Origin: Psychroserpens mesophilus
Lineage (GTDB): Bacteria > Bacteroidota > Bacteroidia > Flavobacteriales > Flavobacteriaceae
Length of the DNA stretch: 64,000 nt
Direction: 5' to 3'
Assembly: GCF_000826645.1 (NCBI RefSeq)
Contig: NZ_JXJP01000003.1
Span: 1 to 64,000, forward strand
Within the stretch, counting starts at the first letter, position 1, and every line of letters starts with the position of its first letter. Below the pieces are notes generated by a model. That model had not been told where the DNA came from, made no database searches, and worked only from the letters and a program-made list of their open reading frames with translations. Below, one piece after another: positions 1 through 8,679 of the stretch. Both the position numbers and the translations under genes were made by a program.

Positions 1-232
1 CTGGAAGATTAAAAGCTGCAACCGATTCTGATACTTCAGCTGAAACATCTATGGTTAATAAATCATTAGGTTTATATCGAATATCAAAATCATTACTCAA
101 TTCACTTTGGTTATCACTAGTGATTGGCTCATCCTGAAAATAAACAAGTTCTTTTCTGCTGCCACATGACGACAATAAGACTAATGTCACGACTAGTATT
201 AAATAATGTAAAGGCTTTGTATTGTAGGTCAT
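1..232 (-). CDS. Wza-type polysaccharide export lipoprotein, partial (N-terminus)
   Basis: The first 77 codons of a gene that runs off the left edge. The translation begins with a hydrophobic signal segment ending in a lipobox (LLSSC, Cys about residue 23). It continues GSRKELVYFQD and then YKPNDLLTIDV, which is typical of the start of the Poly_export domain of Bacteroidota Wza proteins. The family forms an outer-membrane lipoprotein channel for capsule or exopolysaccharide. The ATG lies 19 bp after the stop of the 4,6-dehydratase gene, so it is probably the next gene of the same operon, with wzc-like genes expected outside the window. Family assignment is good; the substrate is unknown. Confidence 0.85.
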   Translation of the reverse strand, partial: MTYNTKPLHYLILVVTLVLLSSCGSRKELVYFQDEPITSDNQSELSNDFDIRYKPNDLLTIDVSAEVSESVAAFNLP

Positions 233-251
233 AATTTATTGATAAGATTGA

Positions 252-2144
252 TTATTTTTTTGAATCTAACACTTCAAATTTAGAATTATTAGAAATATAT
301 TCTGGTAGTATTTGTTTAATTAAAGATACAACTTCTAAGTTTTGCACTTTTGAGTTTACCAAGCATAGATTGGCAATTTTATCTGAAATATCTTCTGCAT
401 CAATGGCTTTGGTTTTAGCAATCATGATTTTTTCATGATAGGTAGGTCTTGTTTTTTCACCATCAGCTAAAAGTTCTTCATATATTTTTTCTCCTGGTCG
501 TAAGCCAGTTATTTTAATATCTATATCTTCAGGATAACGCAGGCCAGATAAAATAATCATGTTTTTTGCTAGGTCGAAAATCTTAACAGATTCTCCCATG
601 TCAAAAACGAAAATTTCACCACCATTACCCATTGTTGCAGCTTCTAAAACTAATTGACACGCTTCAGAAATCGTCATAAAGTATCTTGTTATATCTTCGT
701 GAGTTACGGTTAAAGGACCTCCAGCATCAATTTGTTTTTTGAATAAAGGAATTACCGATCCGTTGGAACCCAATACATTTCCAAATCGTGTGGTTATAAA
801 TTTTGTTTGGCCTTTTCCTTGAAGGCAATTCACGTAAAGCTCAGCAATACGTTTGGTTGCTCCCATTACATTTGTTGGGTTCACTGCCTTATCTGTTGAA
901 ATAAGTACAAATTTATTGACACCATGTTTTACAGCCAGATTAGCCATATTTCTTGTGCCTCGAATATTAACACTTACAGCTTCGTAAGGATTGTTTTCCA
1001 TTAATGGCACATGCTTATAGGCAGCAGCGTGAAAGATGATTTTTGGTCTGTAGATATTAAACAAACTTTCCATTCTCACTTTATCACGAACATCTGCAAC
1101 AATAGCAATAAAGTTTTTAATGCCTTTTTGGATAAACTCTTGTTGAAGTTCATACAGCGCAGATTCAGCAGTGTCAATGAGAATTAATTTCTTATAAGCG
1201 TAGTTTGTTGCTTTTCGAGCAATTTCACTACCAATAGATCCAGCAGCTCCAGTGATAAAAATAATTTGATTTTCGTATTCGTGAACTAAAGCCGGATTAA
1301 TAATAGAAATTGGTTCTCTTCCCAGAAGATCTTCAATTTTAACATCTTTTATTTGTCCGACACTCAAATCACCATCAATCCATGTTTGAACAGGAGGAAC
1401 GATTTTAACTTTTAAACCTAATTCAAATAAAATACTGGAAATTTCAAGTAATCTGCCTGGTTCAATATTCTGTATAGAAATAACAACTTCTTCGATAGCT
1501 TGTTTTTCTATAAAATCTGGAGTTATCTTTTTTAAACTGTAAACGTATAAGGTGTTTATTTTTTTTCCAACCTTTCGATCATTATCATCAATAAAGGCAA
1601 CAACTTCATGACTGTTTTTTGGGTCATTGGTGATGGCATCATACGTAAGCATACCTGAACTTCCTGCACCATAAATCATCACTCTTTTTTTGTTTTTAAA
1701 ATCTTGCATTACGTGGTTATACATAGATTTTATAAAGAGTTTAAAGCCAATAATAAATAAGATATTGAGCATTAAGTGAATGTAAATCACTGATCCGGAA
1801 ATGTTGAAAATGCTTTCGTAATTAAGTTTTCTACTTAGAAACGTTGAAACAATAAGAATCGTTGCTAAGATATTTACTCCAATAATAATATTTACAACAT
1901 CTTTGAACCCTGTAAATCGTACTACGCCTTTGTATGAACCAACTAATAAAAAGCTTATAAATGCTGCAAGAAAAACAAACGGAATTTGTTTTAGCATGAC
2001 TTCAATATCAAAGTCAATCTTAAAGTTAAAACGGATGATATAGGCAACGACAAACGTAAACGCTACAACGATAAGATCGAATAGCATTACCAGCCATTTG
2101 GAAGCATATTTTTGCGATATGTTTTGAAGTTGACGTTTAATCAT
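252..2144 (-). CDS. PglF/CapD/WbpM-type UDP-GlcNAc 4,6-dehydratase, membrane-bound
   Basis: A 630-residue nucleoside-diphosphate-sugar dehydratase. Four hydrophobic helices lie at about residues 17-138. A first nucleotide-binding fold starts at RVMIYGAGSSG (about 154-164). The catalytic SDR domain follows, with TGAAGSIG at 298-305, STDKA around 416-420 and M-x3-K (M427, K431) in place of the usual Y-x3-K, which is characteristic of this long membrane-bound class. The family converts UDP-GlcNAc to UDP-4-keto-6-deoxy-GlcNAc on the cytoplasmic face. Its start overlaps the stop of the aminotransferase gene by 4 bp (ATGA), so the two are translationally coupled and should act in sequence. Exact substrate and stereochemistry are inferred from the family. 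Confidence 0.93.
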   Translation of the reverse strand: MIKRQLQNISQKYASKWLVMLFDLIVVAFTFVVAYIIRFNFKIDFDIEVMLKQIPFVFLAAFISFLLVGSYKGVVRFTGFKDVVNIIIGVNILATILIVSTFLSRKLNYESIFNISGSVIYIHLMLNILFIIGFKLFIKSMYNHVMQDFKNKKRVMIYGAGSSGMLTYDAITNDPKNSHEVVAFIDDNDRKVGKKINTLYVYSLKKITPDFIEKQAIEEVVISIQNIEPGRLLEISSILFELGLKVKIVPPVQTWIDGDLSVGQIKDVKIEDLLGREPISIINPALVHEYENQIIFITGAAGSIGSEIARKATNYAYKKLILIDTAESALYELQQEFIQKGIKNFIAIVADVRDKVRMESLFNIYRPKIIFHAAAYKHVPLMENNPYEAVSVNIRGTRNMANLAVKHGVNKFVLISTDKAVNPTNVMGATKRIAELYVNCLQGKGQTKFITTRFGNVLGSNGSVIPLFKKQIDAGGPLTVTHEDITRYFMTISEACQLVLEAATMGNGGEIFVFDMGESVKIFDLAKNMIILSGLRYPEDIDIKITGLRPGEKIYEELLADGEKTRPTYHEKIMIAKTKAIDAEDISDKIANLCLVNSKVQNLEVVSLIKQILPEYISNNSKFEVLDSKK

Positions 2145-3265
2145 GCTCTAAAATACGTTTTTATTGCAGAAATCACTCTATTCAATTCATTTTCAGTTAA
2201 GTTTGATCCACTAGGCAAACATAAGCCTTTTTTGAATAAGTCATCTGAAACACCGTTCAAATAACTAGGGCACGACTTAAAAACAGGCTGTTGATGCATA
2301 GGTTTCCAAAGTGGTCTTGATTCTATATTGTACTCTAAAAGTTTTAATCTTAGACCTTCTCGAATAGTTTCTGAAGGTGTTAAGATACAACTCAACCATC
2401 GGTTAGAGTAAAACCCTTCAGGTTCATTCAAAAATGAAATTTCATCTATAGCGCTTAATTGCGTTTTGTAAGTTTCAAAATTGTATCGTCTTGCTTCAAC
2501 ACGATCATCTAAGACTTCCATTTGTCCTCTGCCAATTCCTGCTAAAACATTAGATAATCTGTAATTGTAACCAATTGAAGAATGTAAATATTCAACAGCA
2601 TTATCTCTGGCTTGAGTAGATAAAAATACAGCTTTCTGCTTTATGGATTCGTTTTTAGTTACTAAAGCTCCACCACCTGAAGTTGTTATGATTTTGTTTC
2701 CATTAAATGAAAGAATAGCAATATCACCAAATGTTCCACATTTCTGGTTCTTGTAAGAGCTTCCTAGTGCTTCAGCGCTATCTTCAATTACAGGAATATT
2801 AAAATTTTTAGCAATATTGTGAATTTCATCAGCCTTATATGGCATTCCATACAGATGAACCGCTATTATAGCTTTCGGTTTTTTTCCTTTTTTAATTCTG
2901 TCTTGTATAGCAATTTCAAGGGTTTCCGGACACATATTCCATGTGTCTGCTTCACTATCAACGAAAATAGGAGTAGCGCCTTGATATACTATAGGATTGG
3001 CTGAAGCTGAAAATGTTTTACTCTGGCATATCACTTCGTCGCCTTCTTTCACATTTAATAAAATAAGAGCAAGGTGAAGTGCAGCAGTTCCTGAACTTAA
3101 AACAGCAACATGAGAATCTTCTTTAAGATAATTTTGAAGGTCGCTTTCAAAACCATTAACATGAGGTCCCAGAGGAGCAATCCAATTGGTCTCAAAAGCA
3201 TTGTTGACATAAGATTGTTCTTTTCCACCCATATGTGGAGATGACAACCATATTTTAGAATCCAT
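2141..3265 (-). CDS. DegT/DnrJ/EryC1/StrS-type sugar aminotransferase (PglE-like)
   Basis: A PLP-dependent nucleotide-sugar aminotransferase of 374 residues counted from the ATG at 3265. A TTG lies in frame two codons further upstream, but the ATG gives the normal N-terminus. Features are LSSGTAALHLAL near residue 57, EDSAEALGS near 161, and SFNGNKIITTSGGG with the predicted Schiff-base lysine K191. The family places a 4-amino group on a UDP-4-keto-6-deoxy sugar. It overlaps the dehydratase gene by 4 bp, so together they would make UDP-4-amino-4,6-dideoxy-GlcNAc or an isomer. No PglD-type hexapeptide acetyltransferase is present in this locus, so the final modification of the 4-amino group is open. 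Confidence 0.92.
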   Translation of the reverse strand: MDSKIWLSSPHMGGKEQSYVNNAFETNWIAPLGPHVNGFESDLQNYLKEDSHVAVLSSGTAALHLALILLNVKEGDEVICQSKTFSASANPIVYQGATPIFVDSEADTWNMCPETLEIAIQDRIKKGKKPKAIIAVHLYGMPYKADEIHNIAKNFNIPVIEDSAEALGSSYKNQKCGTFGDIAILSFNGNKIITTSGGGALVTKNESIKQKAVFLSTQARDNAVEYLHSSIGYNYRLSNVLAGIGRGQMEVLDDRVEARRYNFETYKTQLSAIDEISFLNEPEGFYSNRWLSCILTPSETIREGLRLKLLEYNIESRPLWKPMHQQPVFKSCPSYLNGVSDDLFKKGLCLPSGSNLTENELNRVISAIKTYFRA

Positions 3266-3271
3266 AATCAA

Positions 3272-3580
3272 ATTGTTAAGTAGTAAATTAATTACTATTC
3301 AATATTATTGTTAAGTGAGGGATTTGGGTTTGAAAGTTCAGGTGTACACAAGAACATTCATTGATAAAGATGCATCAATCCACTTTCACTAACCAAATTA
3401 TCACGATAAATAGCAAGTTTATACGATATATATGTCATTATGACCTTATTTGAATAAAAAATATTGGCCCTATTTTCGTGTTCTTTTTAAATTTTTTAAA
3501 ATTGTTTTTATTCCACAAGTAAAAATATATACATTATATTACATTTGTCCTGTATTATGAATGAAAGCTAGATTTAATTA
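3272..3580. other. 309-bp divergent intergenic region
   Basis: Lies between the aminotransferase gene (minus) and the acyltransferase gene (plus), and is strongly AT-rich, especially at 3430-3540. I see no ORF or RNA gene. It must hold the start signals of the plus-strand acyltransferase gene. A TAnnTTTG box on the plus strand at 3540-3547 is listed separately. No convincing TAnnTTTG box points towards the aminotransferase. Confidence 0.5.
3540..3547 (+). promoter_or_regulatory. Candidate -7 box upstream of the acyltransferase gene
   Basis: TACATTTG matches the Bacteroidota -7 consensus TAnnTTTG and ends 33 bp before the ATG at 3581. No clear TTG-type -33 element lies 19-21 bp upstream, so the call rests on one box in AT-rich DNA. 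The same TACATTTG octamer occurs before the pectate lyase gene and before the XRE gene. Confidence 0.35.
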
Positions 3581-4828
3581 ATGAAACAAAATCCATTTAC
3601 ATCAACCAGTTTTGTTACTGTGTGGTCTAAACACTTTAATGGATCTAAGTTATCAAAATCCTTCGATTTTATTTCAGGTGTGCAGTTTTTAAAGCATTCA
3701 ATTCTACCACTTTATATTAATATTGGAAAAAACTTAACTAAGGGTATCTTTTATGAGTTGCATACGTCAATTACAGATTATAAAGGAAAAACATTCTTAA
3801 TTTATGATGTTCCAGACTATTTTAATGTAAGAGAACTAGCAAGGGATAACCCATCGTCACTTCGTTTAAAAAAAGTGTTCCAATATCAAGGATTTCTAAT
3901 GGATATTTCATCTTATACAAATCAAGATGAATACATTAATGCGCAATTTAGTTCAAAAAACCGAAGAGAGTTCAGGTCCAATCAAAGGCGATTGGAAGAG
4001 TGTTTTAATATTAAATATTCTTTTCTGCATGGAGAAATCAATGAGTCTGATTTTATCGAGGTATTTGATAGTTTCTACAGTCTTTTAAATAAACGTTTTG
4101 CGGGTAAACAGGTAAATTATCATCATTTGAGTCCTGAAAAATGGAATTATTATAAAGAACTAGTCTATGTGATGTTGCAAGAGAAAAAAGCTTCACTATT
4201 GATTATATACAGAGATGACACTCCAATAGGTGTGACTTTAAATTTTCATTCGGAAGCTATTTTATTTGAAACCATTACAGTTTTTGATCCTGATTACTAC
4301 AAATTCAGTGTTGGAAAAACATCTATCATTAAATTGTTAGAATGGTGTTTTGAAAATAACTATAGCATATCAGATTTCTCTAAAGGCGATTTCGATTATA
4401 AGCATAAATGGAGTAATCTAATCTATGATTTTAATTACCATATTTTATACGATTCAAAATCAATCATATCAACACTTACAGCCAATCTAGTTGAAACCTT
4501 TTTCAAAACCAAACTTTATTTACGACGTAAAAAGGTTAATGAACTTTATAGAAAAGCTAAGTTTTTATTGCAAGGGAAACCTGAAGAGTCTTTTGAATAT
4601 GAAGCGATTAAATTTGAAAAACTAGATGGTTTTGAAGCAAATTCCGGCCATTATCTGCCTATTGATTACAATATAGAAACGTACAGTTATTTACAACAAT
4701 ATGTCTATACGTTTGCTTTCGCAAATCCGGAACCTATTGACAATATAAAGGTTTACAAGACTTCTGAAAATGCTAAAGAGTATGTGATTTCAGGATCTAA
4801 AAAAGCACAACGAATTACGTTAAAGTAG
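3581..4828 (+). CDS. FemAB/BioF2-like GNAT-fold acyltransferase
   Basis: A 415-residue soluble protein. Around residue 267 it has FSKGDFDYKHKW, the signature seen at the end of the second GNAT-like half of the BioF2-like acetyltransferase family (Acetyltransf_6). An earlier helix rich in basic residues (SSKNRREFRSNQRR) is also usual for these proteins. Members occur in many exopolysaccharide loci and are thought to acylate sugars or peptidoglycan precursors from acyl-CoA or aminoacyl donors. It is the only plus-strand gene inside an otherwise minus-strand locus, and its 3' end overlaps the 3' end of the ATP-grasp gene by 14 bp. The acyl donor and target are unknown. Confidence 0.75.
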   Translation: MKQNPFTSTSFVTVWSKHFNGSKLSKSFDFISGVQFLKHSILPLYINIGKNLTKGIFYELHTSITDYKGKTFLIYDVPDYFNVRELARDNPSSLRLKKVFQYQGFLMDISSYTNQDEYINAQFSSKNRREFRSNQRRLEECFNIKYSFLHGEINESDFIEVFDSFYSLLNKRFAGKQVNYHHLSPEKWNYYKELVYVMLQEKKASLLIIYRDDTPIGVTLNFHSEAILFETITVFDPDYYKFSVGKTSIIKLLEWCFENNYSISDFSKGDFDYKHKWSNLIYDFNYHILYDSKSIISTLTANLVETFFKTKLYLRRKKVNELYRKAKFLLQGKPEESFEYEAIKFEKLDGFEANSGHYLPIDYNIETYSYLQQYVYTFAFANPEPIDNIKVYKTSENAKEYVISGSKKAQRITLK

Positions 4829-5846
4829 GCGATTCTATTTCGAGCATTCTATCGCATTTAGAAAATAATTTTCCAGCGACATATTGGTTGTATTTCGTCA
4901 CATCAGTATTGCCTTTTAACCATTCTATATAAATAGCTGTAGTATCAACTCCTGCTTCATGTGAAAACGGATAACCTCCTCCAAATCTTGGATTTAACTC
5001 CAATAAATAAAGTTCGTCTCCTGAAACAAAAACATCACAATCTAAGTTTCCAACATGCTTTAAATTTTTAGAGATGACTTTGCCAAGCGCTTCAAATTTT
5101 TCATCGATAACCGACACCGCTTTATCGGTTTCGCCAGAACGCATGTTTAATTTTTTTCTGACGAATGTTCCAAAATAATTACCCTCAAAATCATTCACAA
5201 TGTCCATTCCAAATTCCTGACCATTCATTTTCTCCTGAATGAGAATCGCATTGTCTAAATCGTCTTCACTAGCTGTATTGAGAATAGATTTTTTCAATTT
5301 TATATGCTGAAGCCTAAACGCTAAATCTAATTCTTCTTCAGTTTCAGGAAAATCAATTCCTATTGAAGCGCTTCCCCAACGAGGTTTAACTACTAAAGGA
5401 AATTTAAGTGTTCCGTTATAGATGTCTTCTTTAGCTTTATTAAGAGACGTATAAGTTTGTGGTGTTTTTAAACCAATTTTTGATATGAAATCGAAGGTTT
5501 TCATTTTATCAAATGCAATGTCAATCACATCTTCATTAGAGATAATAACCTTAACTCCAGTGCTCTCAAGATCATTTTTATGCTTAGATAATATAGGTAA
5601 CTCTAAATCATTTAATGATATAATGGCATCAATTTGATGTTCATTAACTATCGTTTTTAAGGCTGAAATATAAGTCGAGTCATAAATTCCAGGAACAATA
5701 ATAGCAACATCTGCATCTACCATAGCAGGAGCAGAGGGACTCATATCTGCTGCAAATATTTTGCCCTGATCTTTTATAGCTTCTTTAAAGTAATTGATTA
5801 AATAATTACGTCGTCCTGCACAAGTAAAAAGTAAGTTGATACTCAT
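4815..5846 (-). CDS. CarB-like ATP-grasp enzyme of the glycan locus
   Basis: A 343-residue ATP-grasp protein. The N-terminal pre-ATP-grasp Rossmann domain begins LLFTCAGRRNYLINYF. VVKPRWGSASIG (about residues 152-163) is the ATP-binding loop, and LELNPRFGGGYP (about 282-293) carries the metal-binding Glu and Asn. This is the carbamoyl-phosphate-synthase-like group common in Bacteroidota polysaccharide clusters. ATP-grasp enzymes ligate a carboxylate to an amine or thiol. Next to the 4-amino-sugar genes, a plausible but unproven role is to attach an amino acid or other acyl group to the 4-amino sugar. It abuts the sugar transferase gene with no gap (stop at 5847 upstream, start at 5846). Confidence 0.82.
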   Translation of the reverse strand: MSINLLFTCAGRRNYLINYFKEAIKDQGKIFAADMSPSAPAMVDADVAIIVPGIYDSTYISALKTIVNEHQIDAIISLNDLELPILSKHKNDLESTGVKVIISNEDVIDIAFDKMKTFDFISKIGLKTPQTYTSLNKAKEDIYNGTLKFPLVVKPRWGSASIGIDFPETEEELDLAFRLQHIKLKKSILNTASEDDLDNAILIQEKMNGQEFGMDIVNDFEGNYFGTFVRKKLNMRSGETDKAVSVIDEKFEALGKVISKNLKHVGNLDCDVFVSGDELYLLELNPRFGGGYPFSHEAGVDTTAIYIEWLKGNTDVTKYNQYVAGKLFSKCDRMLEIESPTLT

Positions 5847-6473
5847 TTATGTATTTTGGTTTGGTTCTGTGCCAGTAAAATCTGGTACGATATCATTATC
5901 TACACTATAAATTCCGTCTTTTTTAAAGACTTTATAGATGGTTAAAAATAGAATTTTTAAATCTAATGCAAAAGAAAGATTGTTCACATACCAAACATCG
6001 TACTCAAATTTTTGTTCCCAGCTAATGGCATTTCTTCCGTTTACCTGAGCCCAACCTGTAATGCCTGGTTTGATATTATGGCGTTGTTTTTGAAATGCAT
6101 TGTATCTCGGCAAATATCGAATTAATAATGGTCTTGGACCAATAAGACTCATATCACCTTTAATGACATTTAATAACTGCGGAATTTCATCTAAAGAATA
6201 TTTTCGTACAAAGATGCCAGTTTTGGTAAGGCGTTCACCAGGCGGAAGCAGTTCTCCATTAGCATCTTTTTTATCATTCATGGTTTTGAATTTTATGATT
6301 TTGAAAATACGTTCGTTTTTTCCTGGTCGTTCCTGAAAAAAGAAAGCAGATCCATTATTTTTAATCATCAAAATCAACCACGTCACAGCAAAAACAGGAA
6401 ACAATAAGATAAAACCAATGCTGGCAGCAATAAAGTCCAATAGACGTTTTATGACGTTTCTGTAGAGTTTCAT
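5847..6473 (-). CDS. Small monotopic phosphoglycosyltransferase (PglC/WcaJ-C family)
   Basis: A 208-residue bacterial sugar transferase. One N-terminal membrane segment (about residues 12-36, IAASIGFILLFPVF) is followed by the catalytic domain with FFFQERPGKNERIFKI, FKTM, SLDEIPQLLNVIKGDMSLIG and PGITGWAQVNGR. The length and single re-entrant helix match the small PglC type rather than the long WbaP/WcaJ type. The family transfers a sugar-1-phosphate from a UDP sugar to undecaprenyl phosphate and so begins glycan assembly at the inner membrane. Its position directly after the pglF/pglE-like pathway genes suggests a diNAcBac-like or AADGal-like first sugar. Its start overlaps the preceding GT4 stop (TAATG). 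Confidence 0.93.
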   Translation of the reverse strand: MKLYRNVIKRLLDFIAASIGFILLFPVFAVTWLILMIKNNGSAFFFQERPGKNERIFKIIKFKTMNDKKDANGELLPPGERLTKTGIFVRKYSLDEIPQLLNVIKGDMSLIGPRPLLIRYLPRYNAFQKQRHNIKPGITGWAQVNGRNAISWEQKFEYDVWYVNNLSFALDLKILFLTIYKVFKKDGIYSVDNDIVPDFTGTEPNQNT

Positions 6474-7618
6474 TAGTTTAGAGTTTGATAGGTTTTTAAA
6501 ATTTCATTCCAGACAAATTCTTGTTTATAACGTTCTATAATTCGGCTTCTTGAATGTGCAATCATAGCTTGACGCTTTTCAGGATAATCGATCATAAACT
6601 GCATAGCATTTTCGATAGCCTTGGCATCTTTTACAGGAATAATCAAGCCATTTACATTATGTTCAATAATTTCATTGCAACCATTTATATTTCCAACGAT
6701 ACAAGGTAATTCCATACAACTTCCTTGTAACACAACATTTGGAAATCCTTCACGATAACTAGGAAATGTAAGCACATGAGAGATGGCGACGTAAGGTCTA
6801 ATATCTTTTTGAACTCCAACAGCAATAATTTGTTTATTTCCTTTTATTAAGGCTTCCGTTTCTGGCAAAAGTGGATCTAAATGGTTTTCTCGAGGACCAA
6901 CCAATAAGAGTTTGCAATTTTTATTTCTTTCTGAAAGCGTATCGAAAGCTGCAACCAATTCATTAATACCTTTATCTCTTACGATACGTCCTATAAATAT
7001 AAAAACGATATCTTCTTCAGCGATATTTAATTCGTTTCTTAGATTATTTCTAACTTCTCCTGAAACCAAAGCAGCATCGTAGTGTTCGGTGTTAATTCCG
7101 TTTGAACTTCCGTTACCAATCACCTTTAATTTACTGGGTTTGGTGAATTTTTGATCTAAAATGATTTCCTCTAAACCAAACGAATTCGGAAGAATAAGCG
7201 TCGCACAACTGTAGGTGAATTTTTCAACTGCATTTAACAGCTTGCGCTTTTTTCCTGTAGCTTCCAATAATGGTAAACCAGCAATAGTGTGCAAACGATG
7301 CGGAACTCCAGCTAATTTTGCAGCAAGCATACCAACTGTTCCTGCTTTTGGTGTATGAGTGTGAACAATGAACGGTTTCTCTTTTCTGAAAAACTTGTAT
7401 AACTGATACACAGCTTTCAAATCTTTAAAAGGCGTTATCGTTCGTGTCATTTCAACGACATGCGTTTTAATGCCTTCATTTTGTCTTACTTCGGCTAATG
7501 CATCTCCATCTCCTGATACACCAATGACTTCGAAATGATTACTCATAAATCGAGATTGTCCTTTTAAAAGTGTTCTTAAGGATGACGGAACTGTTGTTAT
7601 GCGAATGAGTTTTTGCAT
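6473..7618 (-). CDS. Glycosyltransferase family 4 (PglA/CapM-like)
   Basis: A 381-residue GT-B enzyme. The N-terminal acceptor half contains VHTHTPKAGTVGMLAAK (about 85-101). The C-terminal donor half contains IGRIVRDKGINEL (about 209-221) and FPSYREGFPNVVLQ (about 285-298). The usual E-x7-E motif reads E290-x7-Q298, as in a subset of CapM-like enzymes. It lies immediately before the PglC-type gene with a 1-bp TAATG overlap, so it is the best candidate to add the second sugar to the lipid-linked primer. Specificity cannot be read from the sequence. Confidence 0.9.
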   Translation of the reverse strand: MQKLIRITTVPSSLRTLLKGQSRFMSNHFEVIGVSGDGDALAEVRQNEGIKTHVVEMTRTITPFKDLKAVYQLYKFFRKEKPFIVHTHTPKAGTVGMLAAKLAGVPHRLHTIAGLPLLEATGKKRKLLNAVEKFTYSCATLILPNSFGLEEIILDQKFTKPSKLKVIGNGSSNGINTEHYDAALVSGEVRNNLRNELNIAEEDIVFIFIGRIVRDKGINELVAAFDTLSERNKNCKLLLVGPRENHLDPLLPETEALIKGNKQIIAVGVQKDIRPYVAISHVLTFPSYREGFPNVVLQGSCMELPCIVGNINGCNEIIEHNVNGLIIPVKDAKAIENAMQFMIDYPEKRQAMIAHSRSRIIERYKQEFVWNEILKTYQTLN

Positions 7619-8673
7619 TAGTTGCTAATGACCGACTGGTATAATTTTAAATGTTTTTTATAAACTGAATTGATATCAAATACACTTTTGTTGTCTTCGT
7701 AAAGCTGATTTGCTTTTTTGGTTGCATTATCATAATCTTCCATGACTGAAACCATGGCTGCATGAAAATTTTCAATCTCTGGAACAAAACAATTAGAAGG
7801 TTTAAAAAACTTCGGAATGCTACCAACAGGTGTTGTAATAATGGGAAGTTTGGTTGCTGAAGCCTCAATTAGCGAAATTGGTAATCCTTCCCAAAGTGAA
7901 GGCATAATCATACAATGCGCATTAAACAATTGCTGTTTGACATTTTTTTGAAACCCTAAAAGTTTAATATACTTTTCGAGATTATCGGTTTTGATTAGAG
8001 ATTCTAATTCGTCTTTCATATCACCATTTCCAGCGACACGTATTTCGAAATTTGTGATGCCTTCATTCAGTAGTTGTTTGGCTAACTTAGGAAGAACTAA
8101 TGGGTTTTTTTGCTCTTCAATACGACCTAAGTACAGAAATTTGAATGTTTCAGAAGTACTGAATGTTCGCTCTTTATCTAACTTAAATTTCTCGAAGTCT
8201 ACACCATTAGCAATAACTTGTATTTTTTTTAAATACCATTTGGTAGCATCTTCACTAAAATTTATATCGATTTTTCGGAAGGCTTTAGTGAAAAACAAGA
8301 ACCATCGTCTGTAGATTTCTTCCACCAGAATATTATGAAGTGTAAATACAATCGGGACTTTTCTAACAAATAATTTAAAGTAAATTCCGATGACTAATGC
8401 ATGAAACATGTGGCAATGCAAAACGATATTATCATAGGAAGATAAAACCTGCTTCATTTGTTTTATTCCATTAAAGAAACCTTTAGGAGAGTTGATTCCT
8501 AAGAAGTGGTATTTTAAATTGTTTTCAGCAAACTTATATGCAATCTGGTCGTTATTTGTGATAGCTAACACAACAGTATCAATTCCGTCTTCATGACTTT
8601 TCTTAGCCATTTCAAGAATCATATGTTCGGCACCTCCACCTCCTAAACCAATATTTAAGTGTACTATTGTCAT
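7618..8673 (-). CDS. Glycosyltransferase family 4 (first copy of a related pair)
   Basis: A 351-residue GT-B enzyme. It opens with MTIVHLNIGLGGGGAEHM, the glycine-rich acceptor-domain loop, and has IMPSLWEGLPISLIEAS with a normal E-x7-E motif and PVGSIPKF near the C-terminus. It is clearly related to the protein at 13686-14744: both begin MTI[VI]HL with GGGGAE, both have PSLWEG and PVGSIP, and lengths differ by one residue. The stop overlaps the next gene's ATG (TAATG). It probably adds one sugar to the repeat unit, with unknown donor. Confidence 0.9.
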   Translation of the reverse strand: MTIVHLNIGLGGGGAEHMILEMAKKSHEDGIDTVVLAITNNDQIAYKFAENNLKYHFLGINSPKGFFNGIKQMKQVLSSYDNIVLHCHMFHALVIGIYFKLFVRKVPIVFTLHNILVEEIYRRWFLFFTKAFRKIDINFSEDATKWYLKKIQVIANGVDFEKFKLDKERTFSTSETFKFLYLGRIEEQKNPLVLPKLAKQLLNEGITNFEIRVAGNGDMKDELESLIKTDNLEKYIKLLGFQKNVKQQLFNAHCMIMPSLWEGLPISLIEASATKLPIITTPVGSIPKFFKPSNCFVPEIENFHAAMVSVMEDYDNATKKANQLYEDNKSVFDINSVYKKHLKLYQSVISN

Positions 8674-8679
8674 TTGCTC

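Noticed and set aside
7647-7868. Second frame inside the GT4 gene at 7618-8673
   Set aside because: It lies wholly within the C-terminal coding region of a well-supported glycosyltransferase and has no features of its own.
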